From the NCBI RefSeq assembly GCF_001815865.1, contig NZ_KV822210.1:118138-182137 (forward strand): a stretch of 64,000 nucleotides of DNA. The letters run 5' to 3'. Below the pieces are notes generated by a model that was given only the letters and a program-made list of their open reading frames with translations, was not told the origin of the DNA and did no database searches. The stretch's first letter is position 1. Each line of letters starts with the position of its first letter. Of the stretch, positions 34,604-43,105 are shown in pieces. The stretch is from Abiotrophia sp. HMSC24B09. GTDB taxonomy: Bacteria; Bacillota; Bacilli; Lactobacillales; Aerococcaceae. The position numbers and the translations under genes were made by a program.

Positions 34604-35686
34604 GTGCGGCGTTTGGTACAAGGATTAGTAATTTTGGTTGGGGTAATGGCTGCCCTGTGGGGGATACGCCATCATTTGGAGCAGTCCCTTCAAACAACCG
34701 CCCAAGGGGTGGAGCGCCAACCCCTCTATATCTTTAACTGGGGGGATTATATTGACCCTGAACTGATTACTGCCTTTGAAGAAGAAAGTAATTATCGGGT
34801 CATCTACGAGACCTTTGATTCCAATGACGCTATGGAAGCCAAGCTTAAGCAAGGCGGAACACCCTATGATTTAGTCTTTCCTAGCGAGTCCATTGTTGCG
34901 CGTCTTAAAAATCAGAACTTACTCAAACCGCTAGATTATAGCCGCTTAGAAGGGACAGAGCATCTAACACCTTGGTTGCTCAACCATGCTTTTGATCCAG
35001 GTAACCAGTATAGCTTGCCTTATTTCTGGGGGACCTTTGGGATTATGGTGAATACAGAGCAAGTTGACCCAGCCACTATTGAGAATTGGTCGGATTTATG
35101 GAAACCAGAATTTAAGAATTCTATCCTAGTCCTAGATGGCCATCGCGAGACTCTGGGGATGGCCTTGCAGGCGCGTGGCTATTCGCTTAACAGCCAAGAT
35201 CCAGGGGAGTTAGCCATTGCCGGCACCTACCTCAAGGCACTGGCTCCTAATGTTCGAGCAGTCTTGACCGATGAAATCAAACCACTCATGCGCTTAGGTG
35301 AAGCGCCGATTGGCATGGGTTATTCCGGCGATGCTGCCAGTGTCATAGCCGACAATCCTAATATTGTTTATATCGTGCCAAAAGACGGCTCGGCTGTATG
35401 GACAGATAATTTCGCTATTCCTAGCACTAGTAAAAATGAAGCCGGGGCCTATGCCTTCATTAACTTTATGCTACGACCAGAAAATGCCGCTAAAAACGCA
35501 GAATATGTAGGTTACGCCACTCCAAATGAGTCAGCCAAGGCCTTACTGCCTCAGGAGACGCTGGACAACCCAGCCTTCAATCCGCCCGCTGAAATCTTAC
35601 AACAACTTGAACACTATGAGTTCCTACCGGCGGATGTCATTAAGGAATTTAACGAACAATTCTTAGGCTTCAAGATGGCCTTATAG
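34604..35686 (+). CDS. potD: PotD-like spermidine/putrescine-binding protein
   Basis: A 360-residue periplasmic-binding-type protein, tethered by an N-terminal helix (about 5-22) with no lipobox, as in streptococcal PotD. Strong PotD hallmarks: YIFNWGDYIDPELI, ETFDSNDAMEAKLKQGGTPYDLVFPSE, LPYFWGTFGIM and AYAFINFMLRPENAAKNAEYVGYATPN blocks. It captures polyamines for an ABC importer, but no potA, potB or potC is adjacent; the next gene is an amidohydrolase and the previous one a glycosyltransferase. The start is GTG with GGGGGA upstream. Confidence 0.88.
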   Translation: MRRLVQGLVILVGVMAALWGIRHHLEQSLQTTAQGVERQPLYIFNWGDYIDPELITAFEEESNYRVIYETFDSNDAMEAKLKQGGTPYDLVFPSESIVARLKNQNLLKPLDYSRLEGTEHLTPWLLNHAFDPGNQYSLPYFWGTFGIMVNTEQVDPATIENWSDLWKPEFKNSILVLDGHRETLGMALQARGYSLNSQDPGELAIAGTYLKALAPNVRAVLTDEIKPLMRLGEAPIGMGYSGDAASVIADNPNIVYIVPKDGSAVWTDNFAIPSTSKNEAGAYAFINFMLRPENAAKNAEYVGYATPNESAKALLPQETLDNPAFNPPAEILQQLEHYEFLPADVIKEFNEQFLGFKMAL

Positions 35687-35695
35687 GAGGAAATC

Positions 35696-37318
35696 ATGCA
35701 CTATCTATTGAAGACACAGGCCCTCTATAACCCGACTAAGGGAACCATCGGGCCAGCCCTTGTGGAAATTCGCGACCATCGAATTGCGGCTGTCTATGAG
35801 CCGAATAATCAAGAAGCAATGGGAGGCCAAGCTAATCTTGAGGCTCTAGTGCCAGAAGCACTCAAGCACTTGCCGCTCAAGGACCTAGGTCAGCAAATGT
35901 TGCTGCCTGGCTTTATTGATGCGCATGTCCACTTCTATCCTTCTAGCTTGATTCAAGCGGGCATTTTGGGGCAAGTAGGGGGAGCGACGCCCGAAATAGT
36001 CGCACGTCAAGCCCAGGAGCTACCTATACGTCAGGGTTGGCGCTTAGGCATTGGTTGGTATGCTAGCGAGTTTCAACCGGCTCAGCAGCCCCATCGTCGT
36101 ACGCTTGATCGTTACTGTTCGGAGCCAACCATGCTCTTGTCAGGGGACGCTCACTCTATTTGGCTCAATACCGCAGCCTTGGAGGCCTTGGACTTGAATC
36201 CTGACAATGTTGTGACCCTGTCAGGCCAGGCTCTAGTTGATGAGGTAGATGGCCAATTAACGGGAACTTTCCTAGAAGCTGCTGCAGTCTACTATCAGAC
36301 GGAGGTCTTCCGACGCTTCCATGAAGAAGCAGTTCTAGCTATGCAAGATTTTAGTCGTCACCTTCATGCTATGGGGGTAACGGCGGTAGGGGATGTTGCC
36401 ATTACAGGTGAGAGTCCTGATGATATGGTCTATCCGGAACTCTATGAACGCGCCTTGGCTCAGGTTCCGTTGCGTCTCAGCTTCTTCCCAGCTATGCGGG
36501 CCAATCGCGAGCCCCTGCGTCAACTCTATCAGCGCTATCGTGGTCCTTGGCTACAAATGGGTGGGGTTAAGCAATTCTTTGATGGCGTGACTTCTTCTCA
36601 TACAGCCTATCTCAAGTCAGAGTATCCGGAGCCCTATTACCCAGGAGATGTGGGTGGGCCCTTAATCCCGATTGAGACCCAGCATGACTTTATCTTAGCT
36701 GCTAGCCAAGAAGATTGGCCGATGCGGATCCATGCCATTGGTGACCGGGCCATTGAGTTAACCTTGACCTATTACAAGGAAGCCCTAGCCAAATTTCCTC
36801 TCAGTCTGGGTAAATTCCACACCATTGAGCACCTAGAAGTAATGGATTGGGCTGATTTAGATCTAGTTGCCCAAGAGCAGCTAGTAGTTTCTGTTCAACC
36901 AAGCCACCTGATGGTGGGCTACGATAGCTTGGATGAAGAAGTAGGGCCTGAACGTGCTCAGCACATGTTTCCTTTTAAGGAATTCCTGAAGCAAGGTGCA
37001 ACTCTGGCCTTTGGGACCGATACGCCCGTGGTGGTCAATGTGACACCACTGGAGAGTTTACATTACGCAGTCCACCGCCAGACTTGGGATGGGCTACCAG
37101 CACAAGGCTTGATGCCAGAACAACGCTTGACCCTAGAGGAGTCTCTCTATGCCCATACACTTGGGGCCGCTAAGGCCTTAAGTCGAACTGATATTGGCGG
37201 TGTGGAAGCTGGGATGTGGGCAGACTTAGTTGTCCTGTCCCATGATTTACGAACCATCAAGGACTGGCGACAAGTCAAAGTGACGGCTACTTATTTGGCT
37301 GGCCAGCAAGTTTATTAA
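35696..37318 (+). CDS. amidohydrolase of the YtcJ type (Amidohydro_3)
   Basis: A 540-residue metal-dependent hydrolase. The metal-binding DAHVHF motif is at residues 75-80, with MRIHAIGDRAIE and the late FGTDTPVVVNVTPL metal segment. YtcJ-like enzymes hydrolyse N-acyl or N-formyl compounds; the substrate is unknown. It begins 9 bases after the PotD stop with a strong AGGAGGAAA, so the two genes form one unit. This hints at a link between polyamine capture and hydrolysis of an acylated amine, which is inference only. Confidence 0.85.
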   Translation: MHYLLKTQALYNPTKGTIGPALVEIRDHRIAAVYEPNNQEAMGGQANLEALVPEALKHLPLKDLGQQMLLPGFIDAHVHFYPSSLIQAGILGQVGGATPEIVARQAQELPIRQGWRLGIGWYASEFQPAQQPHRRTLDRYCSEPTMLLSGDAHSIWLNTAALEALDLNPDNVVTLSGQALVDEVDGQLTGTFLEAAAVYYQTEVFRRFHEEAVLAMQDFSRHLHAMGVTAVGDVAITGESPDDMVYPELYERALAQVPLRLSFFPAMRANREPLRQLYQRYRGPWLQMGGVKQFFDGVTSSHTAYLKSEYPEPYYPGDVGGPLIPIETQHDFILAASQEDWPMRIHAIGDRAIELTLTYYKEALAKFPLSLGKFHTIEHLEVMDWADLDLVAQEQLVVSVQPSHLMVGYDSLDEEVGPERAQHMFPFKEFLKQGATLAFGTDTPVVVNVTPLESLHYAVHRQTWDGLPAQGLMPEQRLTLEESLYAHTLGAAKALSRTDIGGVEAGMWADLVVLSHDLRTIKDWRQVKVTATYLAGQQVY

Positions 37319-37326
37319 GATTATAG

Positions 37327-37360
37327 AAACTGAGACCTGATTGGGTCTCAGTTTTGCTTT
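37327..37360 (+). terminator. terminator after the amidohydrolase gene
   Basis: Stem AAACTGAGACC (37327-37337) with GGTCTCAGTTT (37344-37354), then TGCTTTT. Confidence 0.82.
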
Positions 37361-37443
37361 TAAGAATGGCTTGGCAAAGGGCTTTTGGTGGAACCAGTTC
37401 TGCATATTGTAGGTAAAAAGATGGATTTGTAAAGGAAATACCC

Positions 37444-37472
37444 TTGAATTTAGGTAGCGCATACATTATAAT
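37444..37472 (+). promoter_or_regulatory. promoter of the licT-type operon
   Basis: TTGAAT (37444-37449) and TATAAT (37467-37472) with exact 17-base spacing, about 15 bases before the leader elements. Confidence 0.75.
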
Positions 37473-37484
37473 GTAGGTAATAAG

Positions 37485-37544
37485 TGGTGTAACTATTAGA
37501 TTAGGCATAACTTTCCCATAAAGGGAGAGTTGTGCCTATTTTTT
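37485..37544 (+). promoter_or_regulatory. RAT antiterminator overlapping a leader terminator
   Basis: A terminator stem (left 37502-37517, right 37523-37538, one G-T pair, then TTTTTT) lies in the leader. Its left arm overlaps a BglG/LicT-type ribonucleic antiterminator sequence, GGTGTAACTA (about 37486-37495) with TAGGCATAAC (37502-37511), which fits the family pattern TGTnACTG...AGGCAnAAC. The two structures exclude each other. The LicT protein encoded just downstream should bind the RAT and let transcription pass. Confidence 0.85.
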
Positions 37545-37564
37545 GTCGAAAGGGGAGGTGCGCA

Positions 37565-38416
37565 GTGAAAGTCATTCAATCACTCAACCAGAATGCTGTC
37601 TTAATCGCCAGAGATGATGGGGCGGAATTGGTAGCATTAGGGAGAGGTGTAGGGTTTGGCAAGAAAAAAGGGGACACCATTGACTCATCTGCTGTGACTA
37701 GGGTCTTTAGTTTAGCGTCTAGTTACCGTCAGGAACAGTTGCTAGGCCTAATTAAGGAACTGGAACCATGGGTGTTCGAACTAGCTCAAGACATTACTAT
37801 CATCGCCGAGGCATGTTTGAAGCAATCCTTGATGGATACCTTCATTTTCACCATTGCTAAACATTTGCAATATGCCTTGGACCGGGAGCCTATTGAAGGG
37901 GGCGATTACGATCCTTTCCAGTATCAGCTCCATTATCTTTATCCGGACGAGTATCAGGCGGCGGCCGAGGCCATTGCCCAGGTCAATGCCAAGTATCAAC
38001 TTGACTTGGCCCAGGAAGAGGTTTCCTTCCTGACCTTGCATCTGGTCAATGGCCAAATCGATCAGGCAGGCTTCCACAATGTGGTAGAACTGAGCGAAAT
38101 CCTCAATCGTATGATTGAAGTGATTGAGACACAGACGGGAGAGCTCCTTGACAAGGAGTCCCCCGACTATGGGCGCTTTGTGGTTCATATCCGCTACTTC
38201 CTGATTCGGACTTTGAGCCATCAACCAGGCCAAGAGACCGTCTCACCAGAAAAAATCGAGACCGTCTTAGAGACGACTGCTGGGGTCTTTCCCCGGGAAT
38301 GGGACCTCGTGAAGGTCCTTAAGGAGACCTTACTGGAAGAGTTCAATCTAAGCTTTGGTCAGGATGAAGATTTCTATCTCTTATTGCACCTTGTTCGTAT
38401 TCTAGGAAGGAAGTGA
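37565..38416 (+). CDS. licT: LicT/BglG-family transcriptional antiterminator
   Basis: A 283-residue RNA-binding antiterminator. The N-terminal CAT domain (about 1-58, MKVIQSLNQNAVLIARDDG...FGKKKGD) is followed by two PRD domains with the histidines that PTS proteins phosphorylate (HLQYALDRE, LHLVNG, and HIRYFLIR/LHLVRIL). It should autoregulate its own operon through the leader described above. The GTG at 37565 fits GGGGAGGTG upstream; earlier starts fall inside the leader terminator. The next gene begins six bases after its stop. Confidence 0.93.
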   Translation: MKVIQSLNQNAVLIARDDGAELVALGRGVGFGKKKGDTIDSSAVTRVFSLASSYRQEQLLGLIKELEPWVFELAQDITIIAEACLKQSLMDTFIFTIAKHLQYALDREPIEGGDYDPFQYQLHYLYPDEYQAAAEAIAQVNAKYQLDLAQEEVSFLTLHLVNGQIDQAGFHNVVELSEILNRMIEVIETQTGELLDKESPDYGRFVVHIRYFLIRTLSHQPGQETVSPEKIETVLETTAGVFPREWDLVKVLKETLLEEFNLSFGQDEDFYLLLHLVRILGRK

Positions 38417-38421
38417 CCCGA

Positions 38422-38883
38422 ATGGGGGTTGTAGCAAGTTTAATTCAGTCGGAATTGATTGATTTGGCGTGTGAGGAGACAGACCAAGCCCTCTTCTTCG
38501 CCCATCAGGCGGCCAAGTTGCAAAACTTGGGCTATGTGGCCGATAGCTTCGGTCAGGCCTTGGCAGAGCGAGAGGCGGAGTTCCCGACAGGATTGGCCTT
38601 AGAACATGTGACGGTGGCTATTCCCCATACCTATGTTGAACATGTCAAACGTCCCTTTATCGCCTTTTACCGCTTGGCAGAGCCGGTAATACCTTTTATT
38701 CAGATGGGGACCGATGATGTGGTAGTTTATCCGCGTTATATCATGATTTTGGGCATAAAAGAAGCCAAGGCTCAGGTGGATCTCTTAGCAGAGCTCATGG
38801 CACTTTTAAGCCTGGAAGACCTGGTGGCCAAGCTAGAAGCTGCCCAGTCGCCAGAAGCAATTGTAGACTTATTAAGCCATTAG
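38422..38883 (+). CDS. PTS galactitol/fructose-type EIIA component
   Basis: A 153-residue EIIA (PTS_EIIA_2 fold) with the phosphohistidine in VAIPHTY (His69). It accepts phosphate from HPr for the separate EIIB and EIIC that follow. GGAAGGAA lies ten bases before the ATG at 38422; an earlier GTG overlaps the licT stop but is too close to that site. Name by substrate is not justified. Confidence 0.9.
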   Translation: MGVVASLIQSELIDLACEETDQALFFAHQAAKLQNLGYVADSFGQALAEREAEFPTGLALEHVTVAIPHTYVEHVKRPFIAFYRLAEPVIPFIQMGTDDVVVYPRYIMILGIKEAKAQVDLLAELMALLSLEDLVAKLEAAQSPEAIVDLLSH

Positions 38884-38898
38884 AAAGGATGATTGATT

Positions 38899-39177
38899 AT
38901 GAAAAAGATTATTGTTGCCTGTGGTTCTGGGGTTGCGACCTCTCAAACAGTGGCGTCCAAATTAGATAAGCTGCTCAAAGGCAAGGGCGTGCCTGCTCAT
39001 GTCGAAGCAGTGGACATTAAATCACTCAAACATCACATCAAAGATGCGGATGCCTATGTCTCCATCGTTAAAACTAAGGATCAAATCGATATCCCAACCT
39101 TTAACGGCATTGCCTTCCTGACAGGTATGGGGCAAGATGCTGAGTTACAAAAGATTATTGATTTCTTGAAGGCCTAG
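38899..39177 (+). CDS. PTS galactitol-type EIIB component
   Basis: A 92-residue EIIB with the phosphocysteine loop VACGSGVATSQ (Cys8), typical of the GatB type. AAAGGA precedes the ATG at 38899. It sits between EIIA and EIIC genes of the same operon. Confidence 0.9.
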   Translation: MKKIIVACGSGVATSQTVASKLDKLLKGKGVPAHVEAVDIKSLKHHIKDADAYVSIVKTKDQIDIPTFNGIAFLTGMGQDAELQKIIDFLKA

Positions 39178-39227
39178 GACCTGGCTTTCTAGCAACGACG
39201 ACCGTGTGAATCAAGGAGGAATGACAC

Positions 39228-40580
39228 ATGGATATCTTACAAACAGTTGTCAATTATGTCTTAAATGATTTGGGAGCAGCCGTTTTTGTTCCCCTCTTAA
39301 TGTTGATTATCGGGCTTCTCATGAAGATGAAATTCTCCGAAGCTTTCCATTCAGCGCTAACCTTAGGGGTAGCCTTCTCCGGGATGGGGCTATTGATTGG
39401 TTACATGATGACCTCCATGGGGGATGCAGCTGCCTCGATGGCTACGAGAACCGGCTTCTCCTTACCAGCCGTAGACGGCGGCTGGCCTGGTATGGCGGCC
39501 ATCTCTTGGGCTTGGCCATATGCCTTTCTCATGTTCCCTCTGACCATTGGGGTCAACATTGTCATGCTGATGCTCAAACAAACCAAGACCGTCAACGTGG
39601 ACATGTGGAATGTCTGGGGTAAAATCTTTACCGCCGTTATGGTTTCCTATATTACCGGCAATGTCATCATGGGCTTTGTTGCAGCAACTATTCAAATTAT
39701 TTTCGAGCTCAAGGCGGGCGATATGTACGGACCTGAAGTGGAACGTTTGACCGGGATTCCAGGGGTAACCGTGCCGCACTTTATTGTCTTAATCTCCGTT
39801 ATTCTCTATCCAATTGATGAGTTGCTGAAGAAGATTCCTTTCTTCAACAAGCCAATGGATGCCGATGCTCTTAAGGAAAAAATCGGGATTTTTGGTGAAA
39901 ACTCCGTTATGGGGGCTATTATTGGTTTCGTCTTGGGCTTGGCAGCCGGTTATGGGCTATCAGGTTCCCTCAAGTTAGCCGTCCAAGCTGCGACCGCTAT
40001 GACCCTCTTCCCAATGATTTCTAAGCTCTTCTCTCAAGCCCTATCGCCTGTATCTGAAGCCATCTCTGAATTTATGCGGACGAAGTTTAGCGACCGTGAA
40101 GTCTTTATCGGCTTGGACTGGCCAATCTTGGCAGGGCGTAATGAGCTATGGGTAGCCGTGATTATTACTATCCCAGTGCTATTGATTATGTCGGTTATCT
40201 TACCTGGTAACATTGTCTTACCATTTGCTGGGATTATCAACTTGTCCTTTGTTGTAGGGGCTTTGCTTCTAACCAACGGGAACTTGGCGCGGATGATCTT
40301 CCATGGGGTAGTGTCTGCACCGCTCTTCCTCTATGGGGCAACTTTCTTCGCTACTTATATTACCCGTTTGGCTAATGAAACAGGGGCTGCGGTAGTAGAA
40401 GCTGGCAAGCTCTTGTCCTGGTCAACCTTTGAAGGTCCTGACTTCCGTTATCTCCTATCTACTGGTTTGTCTGGCAATATTGTCAGCATCCTACTCTTCG
40501 TCTTATGGGCTGGCCTCTTCTATGTGCTCTACCGTGCACGGATGGCCTACAACAAAAAAATGGAAGAGGCAGGTGAATAG
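39228..40580 (+). CDS. PTS galactitol-type EIIC permease (GatC-like)
   Basis: A 450-residue membrane protein with about ten to twelve helices and the GatC features LSGMGLLIGYMMTSM-like early loop (here FSGMGLLIGYMMTS), GWPGMAAISWAWP and FPMISKLFSQALSPVSEA. It imports and phosphorylates a polyol or ketose at C1. AAGGAGG precedes the start. Operon partner of the EIIA, EIIB and aldolase genes. Confidence 0.92.
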   Translation: MDILQTVVNYVLNDLGAAVFVPLLMLIIGLLMKMKFSEAFHSALTLGVAFSGMGLLIGYMMTSMGDAAASMATRTGFSLPAVDGGWPGMAAISWAWPYAFLMFPLTIGVNIVMLMLKQTKTVNVDMWNVWGKIFTAVMVSYITGNVIMGFVAATIQIIFELKAGDMYGPEVERLTGIPGVTVPHFIVLISVILYPIDELLKKIPFFNKPMDADALKEKIGIFGENSVMGAIIGFVLGLAAGYGLSGSLKLAVQAATAMTLFPMISKLFSQALSPVSEAISEFMRTKFSDREVFIGLDWPILAGRNELWVAVIITIPVLLIMSVILPGNIVLPFAGIINLSFVVGALLLTNGNLARMIFHGVVSAPLFLYGATFFATYITRLANETGAAVVEAGKLLSWSTFEGPDFRYLLSTGLSGNIVSILLFVLWAGLFYVLYRARMAYNKKMEEAGE

Positions 40581-40583
40581 AAG

Positions 40584-41384
40584 ATGTTCCAAAACAGCAC
40601 CATCGTTGCGGAATTTGCTGATATTACACACGTTATGTGGTCTATGGGTTGGGATGAGAAGAATGGGGGCAATGTCTCCGCTATTCTGACTGAAGAGCAA
40701 CTCACACAAGTTGATCAAGTGGCATCCCCACCTTTTGTTCCCTTGGAACATGTGCCGGAGAATATGGTAGGTCGTCATGTCCTGATTACAGCGTCAGGCT
40801 CAGAATTTCGCCGGGTACGGGATTCCCTGACGGAGACTTTGGGTGTGATTCGAGTAGATCCCAATGGTTACGCCATTGTCTGGGGCTTCGAAGGGGACAA
40901 TAAACCAACATCAGAGATTTATATGCACCTACTCAGCCATAGCACCCGACTGGCGGTGGATCCTAATCATCGGATTGTCCTCCACAACCATGCGACAGAA
41001 GTCTCTGCCCTCAGCTTTATCCTGGATCAGACAGACCAAGCCTTCACTCAGACCCTCTGGCGTATGATTACCGAGTGTTTGATTGTCTTCCCTGATGGTA
41101 TCGGGGTCGTACCTTGGATGGTCTGCGGGACCGAAGCCATTGGCCAGGCGACAGCAGCCAAACTCAAGGATAGTCGCATCGTCGTCTGGGCTTATCATGG
41201 CATCTTAGCCACTGGCTCTAGCATTGCGGACTGCTTTGGCCTCATTGAGACCGTCAACAAGGCAGCCAAGGTCTACCTCAGCATCGCTCACTTGCCACAT
41301 CAAGATGGCATTAGCGATAGCCAGTTACATGATCTAGCTGACTTCTTCAAAGTAACCCCACGTTGGGAACTACTAGAAAAATAG
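40584..41384 (+). CDS. RhaD-like class II aldolase
   Basis: A 266-residue zinc aldolase close in layout to E. coli rhamnulose-1-phosphate aldolase: MGWDEKNGGNVS near 21-32, TSE at 109-111, LHNHATE with zinc ligands His134 and His136, VFPDGIGVVPWMV at 168-180 and WAYHG with His205. It would cleave a ketose-1-phosphate to DHAP and an aldehyde. No isomerase or kinase gene is beside it; instead it ends a PTS operon, beginning 3 bases after the EIIC stop. Substrate is not proven to be rhamnulose-1-phosphate. Confidence 0.85.
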   Translation: MFQNSTIVAEFADITHVMWSMGWDEKNGGNVSAILTEEQLTQVDQVASPPFVPLEHVPENMVGRHVLITASGSEFRRVRDSLTETLGVIRVDPNGYAIVWGFEGDNKPTSEIYMHLLSHSTRLAVDPNHRIVLHNHATEVSALSFILDQTDQAFTQTLWRMITECLIVFPDGIGVVPWMVCGTEAIGQATAAKLKDSRIVVWAYHGILATGSSIADCFGLIETVNKAAKVYLSIAHLPHQDGISDSQLHDLADFFKVTPRWELLEK

Positions 41385-41407
41385 CCCACTAGTAGGTGGC
41401 GGGCACC

Positions 41408-41443
41408 AGCCCCCGGCAGCCTTACAGCTGTCGGGGGCTTTTT
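41408..41443 (+). terminator. strong terminator after the aldolase gene
   Basis: Stem AGCCCCCGGCAGC (41408-41420) with GCTGTCGGGGGCT (41427-41439), one wobble-type mismatch, then TTTTT. Confidence 0.93.
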
Positions 41444-41486
41444 GCATAGAGAAAAGTTGAAGACTACTAGGAAAAGAGAGGAGACT

Positions 41487-41543
41487 ATGGACATTTTAGT
41501 TAATAAATTTCAAAGGCTGTCTATAGCTAAGGCCACCTTCTAG
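41487..41543 (+). other. 18-residue open frame with good ribosome site
   Basis: GAGAGGAG precedes an ATG opening a short frame (MDILVNKFQRLSIAKATF) that ends at 41541. It lies in the 250 bases between the aldolase terminator and the PRD regulator. It may be a leader peptide, or the front end of a gene lost by deletion. No protein family is recognised. A TATAAT at 41610-41615 follows and may drive the regulator gene. Confidence 0.3.
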
Positions 41544-41635
41544 TTCCAATACTAGCAGAGTGGCTCGTCCTAAAGACAGTGATTGACGTAAAAAATGCAG
41601 TATCTTAACTATAATAAAGATAAGAGGTGACAAGT

Positions 41636-43105
41636 ATGACATTCAGTTTGAAGGAAGAGTCGGTCTTGAAGGCTTTGAATTTCGATGACTACGTGTCCGC
41701 ATCTGATTTATCCAAGCATATGTCTGTATCATCTAAGACCGTTTATCGAATGGTTAAAAAGATTAATGAGGTGGCGATTAGCCAATATCAAGAACCAATT
41801 ATTCTAGCAGAGACAGGCAAGGGATACAAACTCAGCAGTTACTACCTCGATAAAGATTGGAGGCAACTTTTCGAGGACGACAGTGATGAGACCAATCGAT
41901 TATTGCGCCTACTCTTTAAGTATCCTTACCGTCTAGATTTGACTAGTATCATGTCAATTGATTACATGAGTAAAAGTACAGTTGAGCGCCATTGCCGAAA
42001 AATGGAGGATACGCTAGCGGCCTTTCAGCTTAAACTGGTTGTAGAAGGACAAAAAGTAAGAGTTGAAGGTAGTGAACAACAGGTTAGAATAGCCATCAAT
42101 ACCCTGTTTATACAGCAAAATAAAAGCGCCTACATGAATAATGCAGAGCACGAAGTAAGCTCTTTTGATCACCATTTTATTATGAGTCAACTGACTTATA
42201 TTGAGACCGAATTAGGGCAAGCCATTTCCTATCCCTATGACGTCAATTTATATTCACATCTCTATATGGTGATGAAGCGCTATAGAGAAGGAAATGTTAG
42301 TTTTCTAAAAAGTCAGTCTCCCTTAACAACAGAAGAGGAAGGCTTAATGCAAGATAACCAAGCTTTAGTGAATTTATCCCACCAAATTATTGGCCGTATG
42401 GAGCAGTTCCTTCATCAAGAGCTACATGAATTAGAAGTTTATTTTCTCTTCCAAAACATTTATGCCATTAACTTAAAGGACCGTTCAACTAGCCAGTTTG
42501 ACCAAAGCCTAGCAGCGCTCATGACAGAGTATTATATTTTGAATTTCTTTTCTCTTGAGCAGTTTAACAGAGAAAATAAATTCTACTCTAGTCTTTATAA
42601 CGACCTCTATTATCATATACTACCTATGATTCATCGACTCAAAACGGGGATCCAAGTAGGCAACAGCATGTTGGAAGAGGTCAAGGTAGAGTTCCAGGCA
42701 ACTTTCGAACGTATCAAGCAAATCACAGAACGGTTGAGCCGAGATATACCGGGTAATCCCCTTATTAATGAAGCTGAAATGGGCTACTTAACTCTATATT
42801 TTGAGAAATTTAAACTGAAGCATCCAGATATAAACCGTGTACTACTTATTTGTTCTACAGGGATTGGAACCTCAGAACTGCTCAAGATTCGCCTTAAGCA
42901 TCTCTTTCCCACTTTGGAAGTGGTGGCTACTATGGGAACACGGCAATTAGAACGGCAGGCCGAAATACTAGACCAGGTGGATGTGGTGATTTCTACGGTA
43001 CGAACAGTTCCGTCATTTGTAACCCAGCCTGTCATAATCATTAGTCCGGTCTTGATAGAAAAAGATATTCAATTAATTCGCAGTATCTTGGAAGGAGGAA
43101 TATAG
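41636..43105 (+). CDS. PRD-domain transcriptional regulator (BglG/MtlR-like)
   Basis: A 489-residue activator-type regulator. N-terminal helix-turn-helix segments (about 1-60 and 90-115, VSASDLSKHMSVSSKTVYRMVKK), PRD domains in the middle (about 165-395) and a GatB-like EIIB domain at the C-terminus with the cysteine loop CSTGIGTSELL (Cys406). The usual C-terminal EIIA domain of MtlR is absent; a stand-alone EIIA gene starts immediately after the stop. Codon use looks more AT-rich than in flanking genes. GAGGTGACA precedes the ATG at 41636. Confidence 0.88.
   Translation: MTFSLKEESVLKALNFDDYVSASDLSKHMSVSSKTVYRMVKKINEVAISQYQEPIILAETGKGYKLSSYYLDKDWRQLFEDDSDETNRLLRLLFKYPYRLDLTSIMSIDYMSKSTVERHCRKMEDTLAAFQLKLVVEGQKVRVEGSEQQVRIAINTLFIQQNKSAYMNNAEHEVSSFDHHFIMSQLTYIETELGQAISYPYDVNLYSHLYMVMKRYREGNVSFLKSQSPLTTEEEGLMQDNQALVNLSHQIIGRMEQFLHQELHELEVYFLFQNIYAINLKDRSTSQFDQSLAALMTEYYILNFFSLEQFNRENKFYSSLYNDLYYHILPMIHRLKTGIQVGNSMLEEVKVEFQATFERIKQITERLSRDIPGNPLINEAEMGYLTLYFEKFKLKHPDINRVLLICSTGIGTSELLKIRLKHLFPTLEVVATMGTRQLERQAEILDQVDVVISTVRTVPSFVTQPVIIISPVLIEKDIQLIRSILEGGI

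Noticed and set aside
34604..34680. Lipobox in PotD-like protein
   Set aside because: No cysteine follows the N-terminal helix; streptococcal-type PotD also has a plain anchor.
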